The position numbers were made by a program, and so were the translations under genes. From an uncultured Arsenicibacter sp. (lineage in GTDB: Bacteria > Bacteroidota > Bacteroidia > Cytophagales > Spirosomataceae): a stretch of DNA of 7,550 bases. Positions 5,120 through 7,550 of this stretch are shown piece after piece. Under the pieces are notes generated by a model. That model was not told the origin of the DNA. It worked only from the letters and a program-made list of their open reading frames with translations, and did no database searches. The stretch covers positions 1 through 7,550 of the forward strand of contig NZ_CAMFHL010000312.1 in the NCBI RefSeq assembly GCF_945952095.1, in the 5' to 3' direction. Numbering within the stretch: the first letter of the stretch is position 1; each line of letters begins with the position of its first letter.

Positions 5120-6097
5120 ATGTGGTCGGGATTCAGGGATTATTTCGGACTTTCGAACCGGCAGGCACGCGGCGCATTCGTATTGATTCTGCTGGCTGTT
5201 TTATTTCTGCTCATTACCTTTCTGTACCGTTTCAGGGAGCCTGACCCGCTGCCCGACACCACGGCTGCCGATCAGCGTAAACTGGATAGCCTGGTGGCGC
5301 TGATGGAACACGACGATAAACAGGCAGCGGCTTCCAGGCGGTATCGCGACCACGACAACGGAAACCAGATGCACAGTGATCCGGCCGTCCGCCGGATGCC
5401 GCTCCATGCCTTTGACCCGAATCAGATCAGTGTAACGGAATGGCAGGCCGTGGGTGCTCCCCGCTGGCTGGCCGAGCGGATTGAGAAATACCGGAGCCGT
5501 GGCGGGCAGTTCCGGAAAAAGGAAGACGTGCAGAAGATATACGATTTTCCGCCGGCGCTCTATCAGGAACTGGCGCCCTACATTACCCTCCCCGAACGAA
5601 CTAATTCCCCGGATCATTATGCTGCCAGCCGCCCGTTTACTGATGATGCCGGTAAGCGGACAGAGGCTGCTAGCCGGCCTGAGCGGGCAAAACCATTGCC
5701 GGTACAGGCATTCGACATTAATACCGCAGACACGCTCCAGCTGGCCGGTTTGAAAGGTATCGGCAATAAACTCGCGAACCGGATTGTGAAATTCAGGGAT
5801 GCGCTGGGCGGGTTTGTGTCAACCGAACAATTCGGCGATATCTACGGACTGGATTCACTGGCGCTGGCAGAACTCAGGAGCTTTGGCCATATCCGGTCGG
5901 CGCCGAAAAAGGTGAATATTAATACCGCATCGGCCGAAGAGCTGGACCGGCATGTGTATCTGTCGCGGCGGCAGGCGGAGATCATTGTGAAATACCGGGA
6001 GCAGCATGGTGCGTTTGCGTCCCCCGAAGCGTTGAAGCCGATTCGTATTCTGGATGCAAAAACCATTGAGCGGCTGACACCCTATCTGGCGTTCTGA
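5120..6097 (+). CDS. Membrane-anchored helix-hairpin-helix (ComEA-like) protein
   Basis: This 325-residue protein starts with a short basic segment and one transmembrane helix (about 19-37), then a charged linker and three helix-hairpin-helix units of the ComEA type: about 97-156, 197-256 and 265-323. The unit signature is visible as FDPNQISVTEWQAVG (98-112), FDINTADTLQLAGLKGIG (198-215) and VNINTASAEELDRHV (265-279), each followed by an I-(V/E)KFR/KYR helix and a G-F/G-A turn. Only the middle unit keeps the canonical GIG hairpin (213-215); the first and third have APR and LSR there. HhH units of this kind bind the DNA backbone non-specifically, and ComEA uses them in DNA uptake. The single N-terminal anchor suggests periplasmic exposure, but no competence genes are nearby and the role is unproven. 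The SLBB domain seen before the HhH in some ComEA proteins is not evident. The start ATG follows an A-rich ACAACT, as in the LOG gene. Confidence 0.85.
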   Translation: MWSGFRDYFGLSNRQARGAFVLILLAVLFLLITFLYRFREPDPLPDTTAADQRKLDSLVALMEHDDKQAAASRRYRDHDNGNQMHSDPAVRRMPLHAFDPNQISVTEWQAVGAPRWLAERIEKYRSRGGQFRKKEDVQKIYDFPPALYQELAPYITLPERTNSPDHYAASRPFTDDAGKRTEAASRPERAKPLPVQAFDINTADTLQLAGLKGIGNKLANRIVKFRDALGGFVSTEQFGDIYGLDSLALAELRSFGHIRSAPKKVNINTASAEELDRHVYLSRRQAEIIVKYREQHGAFASPEALKPIRILDAKTIERLTPYLAF

Positions 6098-6104
6098 TCA
6101 CAAA

Positions 6105-6137
6105 AACGGCGCTCTGACAAAGGTCAAAAGCGCCGTT
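6105..6137. terminator. Shared terminator hairpin between convergent genes
   Basis: AACGGCGCT (6105-6113) and AGCGCCGTT (6129-6137) form a perfect 9-bp stem. Inside it TGAC (6115-6118) pairs with GTCA (6123-6126) around an AAAG loop, separated from the outer stem by a small internal mismatch. On the minus strand the stem runs directly into a T-run (GTTTTTGTG), making it a good terminator for the LOG gene, whose stop is 7 bp away. On the plus strand only a weak TT follows, so termination of the HhH gene may be less efficient. Confidence 0.75.
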
Positions 6138-6143
6138 CTGTGC

Positions 6144-6941
6144 TCAGAAGTTTGGTTTCAGCAAATACTTATGGTAGAAATCGTCGATGACTTTAACCGC
6201 CTCGGTAGGGGTGTCCACCAGATTGATCAGCTTCATATCTTCCGGGTTGATGTTATGTTCCTGACCCAGCATAACGGTTTCAATCCAGTCAATGAGACCC
6301 TGCCAGTACGAGCGACCTACCAGCACAATCGGGAAACGGGCAATTTTCTTGGTCTGAATCAATGTGATCGCTTCAAACAACTCATCAAGCGTTCCCATAC
6401 CACCCGGCATCACGATAAAGCCCTGGGCATATTTTACGAACATAACCTTGCGGACGAAGAAGAAATCGAAGTTGATGCTTTTGTCCGGATCAATGTAAAT
6501 GTTGCTGAATTGCTCAAACGGCAGTTTGATGTTCAGACCAACGGATTTACCGCCTTGTTCGAAGGCACCTTTATTCCCCGCCTCCATGATGCCGGGGCCA
6601 CCGCCTGTGATTACCCCATAGCCATGCCGTACGAGTTTGGCTGCGATTTCTTCCGCCATTTTGTAGTACGGATTCTCGGCTTTGGTGCGGGCCGACCCGA
6701 AAATCGATACGCATGGGCCAATCTTCGCCAGTTTGTCGAATCCTTCCACGAATTCGGCCATTACCTTGAAAATTACCCACGAATCGGCACTTTTTATCTC
6801 ATTCCAGTTACGATCCTGAAAAGCTTCCTTAATCCGCTGTTCATCGGGAGTAAACAGCAGTTCATCACGTTCCGGAAGTTGTTGTGAAATTTCTTTTGTG
6901 CTCTGGGTTTCAGAGCGGTAGACATTTTCTTTAGATTCCAT
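6144..6941 (-). CDS. LOG-family protein (TIGR00730-type Rossmann-fold nucleotide phosphoribohydrolase)
   Basis: The family cleaves the N-glycosidic bond of nucleoside 5'-monophosphates. Plant and some bacterial members release free cytokinins, and others act in purine/pyrimidine nucleotide salvage. From the ATG at 6941 the protein has 265 residues. The N-terminal 75 or so are hydrophilic or helical. The Rossmann core begins at VSIFGSAR (78-85) and contains the diagnostic GGGPGIMEAGNKGA (113-126) and PGGMGTLDE (179-187), with the active-site R164-K165 pair in FFVRKVMF (161-168). Both signature motifs are intact, so the enzyme should be active; the physiological nucleotide cannot be read from sequence. 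An upstream in-frame ATG at 6986 would add 15 residues. I prefer 6941 because it is preceded by AACAACT, matching the HhH gene start, and because the possible promoter box at 6974-6981 lies inside the longer version. Older lysine-decarboxylase labels for this family are misnomers. The gene is divergent from rpiB and convergent with the HhH gene. Confidence 0.9.
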   Translation of the reverse strand: MESKENVYRSETQSTKEISQQLPERDELLFTPDEQRIKEAFQDRNWNEIKSADSWVIFKVMAEFVEGFDKLAKIGPCVSIFGSARTKAENPYYKMAEEIAAKLVRHGYGVITGGGPGIMEAGNKGAFEQGGKSVGLNIKLPFEQFSNIYIDPDKSINFDFFFVRKVMFVKYAQGFIVMPGGMGTLDELFEAITLIQTKKIARFPIVLVGRSYWQGLIDWIETVMLGQEHNINPEDMKLINLVDTPTEAVKVIDDFYHKYLLKPNF

Positions 6942-6973
6942 AGTTGTTGGATTTAGTGTAGCGAAGTTCTGCC

Positions 6974-6981
6974 CAAAGCTG
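6974..6981 (-). promoter_or_regulatory. Weak -7-like box for the LOG gene
   Basis: On the minus strand this reads CAGCTTTG, matching TAnnTTTG at all fixed positions but the first. It would give a transcript starting near 6967 and a leader of about 25 nt to the ATG at 6941, similar to the arrangement before the AsmA-GT51 gene. No -33 TTG is seen at the usual distance. Confidence 0.25.
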
Positions 6982-7016
6982 GTCATCCTTCTGCTCTTTG
7001 TATGATTGTTTAAGCC

Positions 7017-7045
7017 CCCCTCCGGATACTTTTAGGAAAGAGGGG
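7017..7045. repeat. Small C/G-rich inverted repeat in the LOG-rpiB divergent region
   Basis: CCCCTC (7017-7022) and GAGGGG (7040-7045) are exact reverse complements separated by 17 nt. It lies centrally in the 163-bp region between the LOG start at 6941 and rpiB. It could be an operator half-site pair or chance; no known regulator site is recognised. Confidence 0.25.
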
Positions 7046-7068
7046 AACGTAATAACGTATTTTTATCG

Positions 7069-7076
7069 GAAATTTG
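7069..7076 (+). promoter_or_regulatory. Weak -7-like box before rpiB
   Basis: GAAATTTG matches TAnnTTTG except for the first base, and lies 28 nt before the rpiB ATG, the same kind of distance as the exact box before the AsmA-GT51 gene. No -33 TTG is evident at the usual spacing. Confidence 0.25.
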
Positions 7077-7104
7077 TTCGTCAAACAATAGAAATACCGA
7101 TAAT

Positions 7105-7539
7105 ATGGATATACGGATTGCCATTGGCTCAGACCATGCAGGGTTTGTATACAAAGAGTCTATTAAAAACTGGTTACAGGAACAGGGGTATCAGGTAGAG
7201 GATTTCGGCACCTATTCCGCTGATTCGGCCGATTACGCTGATTTTGCCCATCCGGTGGCGAATGCGGTTGAGTCGGGAAGTGCACAGTGGGGTGTTCTGG
7301 TATGTGGCAGCGGTCAGGGAGTGGCTATGACCGCAAACAAACATCAGGGCATCCGGGCGGCGCTGGTATGGAGTCCGGAGCTTGCTCCGCTGAGCCGTCA
7401 GCATAACAATGCCAACGTCATCTGCCTGCCGGAGCGGTTTGTTTCGCTCGAAACTGCGATTGAAAGTGTCCGTCTGTTCCTGGCTACTGAATTTGAAGGT
7501 GGTCGCCACGAACGCCGCGTCGCGAAAGTGAGTTGTTAA
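7105..7539 (+). CDS. rpiB: Ribose-5-phosphate isomerase B
   Basis: The 144-residue cytosolic enzyme interconverts ribose 5-phosphate and ribulose 5-phosphate in the non-oxidative pentose phosphate pathway. It follows E. coli RpiB almost from end to end. GSDHAGF (8-14) holds the D10-H11 pair. DYADFAHPVA (43-52) follows. CGSGQG (67-72) contains C67, the base that takes the C2 proton, and S69, which replaces the E. coli threonine. NKHQGIRAAL (78-87) follows, then LSRQHNNANV (96-105) with the H100 expected to help ring opening, and GGRHERRV (132-139) with the phosphate-contacting arginines. The intact cysteine and the overall match separate it from the LacA/LacB galactose-6-phosphate isomerase subunits. 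The length is close to the usual 145-150 residues. The ATG at 7105 is preceded by A/T-rich DNA without a Shine-Dalgarno sequence. The stop is at 7537-7539, and the last 11 bp of the window hold nothing recognisable. Confidence 0.95.
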   Translation: MDIRIAIGSDHAGFVYKESIKNWLQEQGYQVEDFGTYSADSADYADFAHPVANAVESGSAQWGVLVCGSGQGVAMTANKHQGIRAALVWSPELAPLSRQHNNANVICLPERFVSLETAIESVRLFLATEFEGGRHERRVAKVSC

Positions 7540-7550
7540 ATAATATGAGG

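Noticed and set aside
6171..6887. A 238-codon plus-strand frame antisense to the LOG gene.
   Set aside because: It is an exact shadow of the LOG coding frame, whose GGGPG and PGGxGT motifs are on the minus strand.
6144..6941. A lysine decarboxylase label for the LOG-family gene.
   Set aside because: The PGGxGTxxE motif led to that historical label, but the family hydrolyses nucleotides and lacks the PLP-binding features of a decarboxylase.

Overview
The window is ordinary chromosomal housekeeping DNA from a member of the Bacteroidota, most likely a Cytophagales relative of Spirosoma or Fibrella. This placement is an inference. It rests on the style of the proteins, on start codons preceded by A/T-rich DNA with no Shine-Dalgarno sequence, and on two exact matches to the Bacteroidota -7 promoter box TAnnTTTG upstream of genes (942-949 and 2752-2759). 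I see no phage, plasmid, CRISPR, rRNA or tRNA, and no defence or biosynthetic island.

Layout from left to right. A perfect 13-bp hairpin (1-29) lies just past the stop of a minus-strand PLP-dependent enzyme of the ACC deaminase / D-cysteine desulfhydrase family (44-934). A divergent intergenic region with a promoter box and a small hairpin leads into a plus-strand RluD-family rRNA pseudouridine synthase (1024-2064). An SSAT-like GNAT acetyltransferase follows (2143-2595). A 189-bp gap then holds an unusual purine/pyrimidine-asymmetric element with near-perfect 16-bp terminal inverted repeats and 8-bp tandem repeats (2598-2746), and next to it a promoter box. This leads to a large membrane-anchored protein with an AsmA-like N-terminal half and a GT51 peptidoglycan glycosyltransferase domain (2785-4995), which ends at a strong hairpin terminator (5034-5069). 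A membrane-anchored protein with three helix-hairpin-helix units (5120-6097) converges on a minus-strand LOG-family nucleotide hydrolase (6144-6941), with a shared hairpin between them. Divergent from the LOG gene is a ribose-5-phosphate isomerase B gene (7105-7539).

The genes do not form one pathway. They cover amino-acid/sulfur metabolism, ribosome maturation, small-molecule acetylation, cell-wall synthesis, a DNA-binding-type membrane protein, nucleotide salvage or signalling, and the pentose phosphate pathway. Nothing found qualifies as a new multi-gene system. The observations most worth following are non-coding: the 2598-2746 element, and a set of short palindromes with 3-nt loops, two of which (1-29 and 5034-5066) share the core GGAAGTT-N3-AACTTCC. 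Among the proteins, the AsmA-GT51 architecture and the substrate-deciding residues of the PLP enzyme are the main points.
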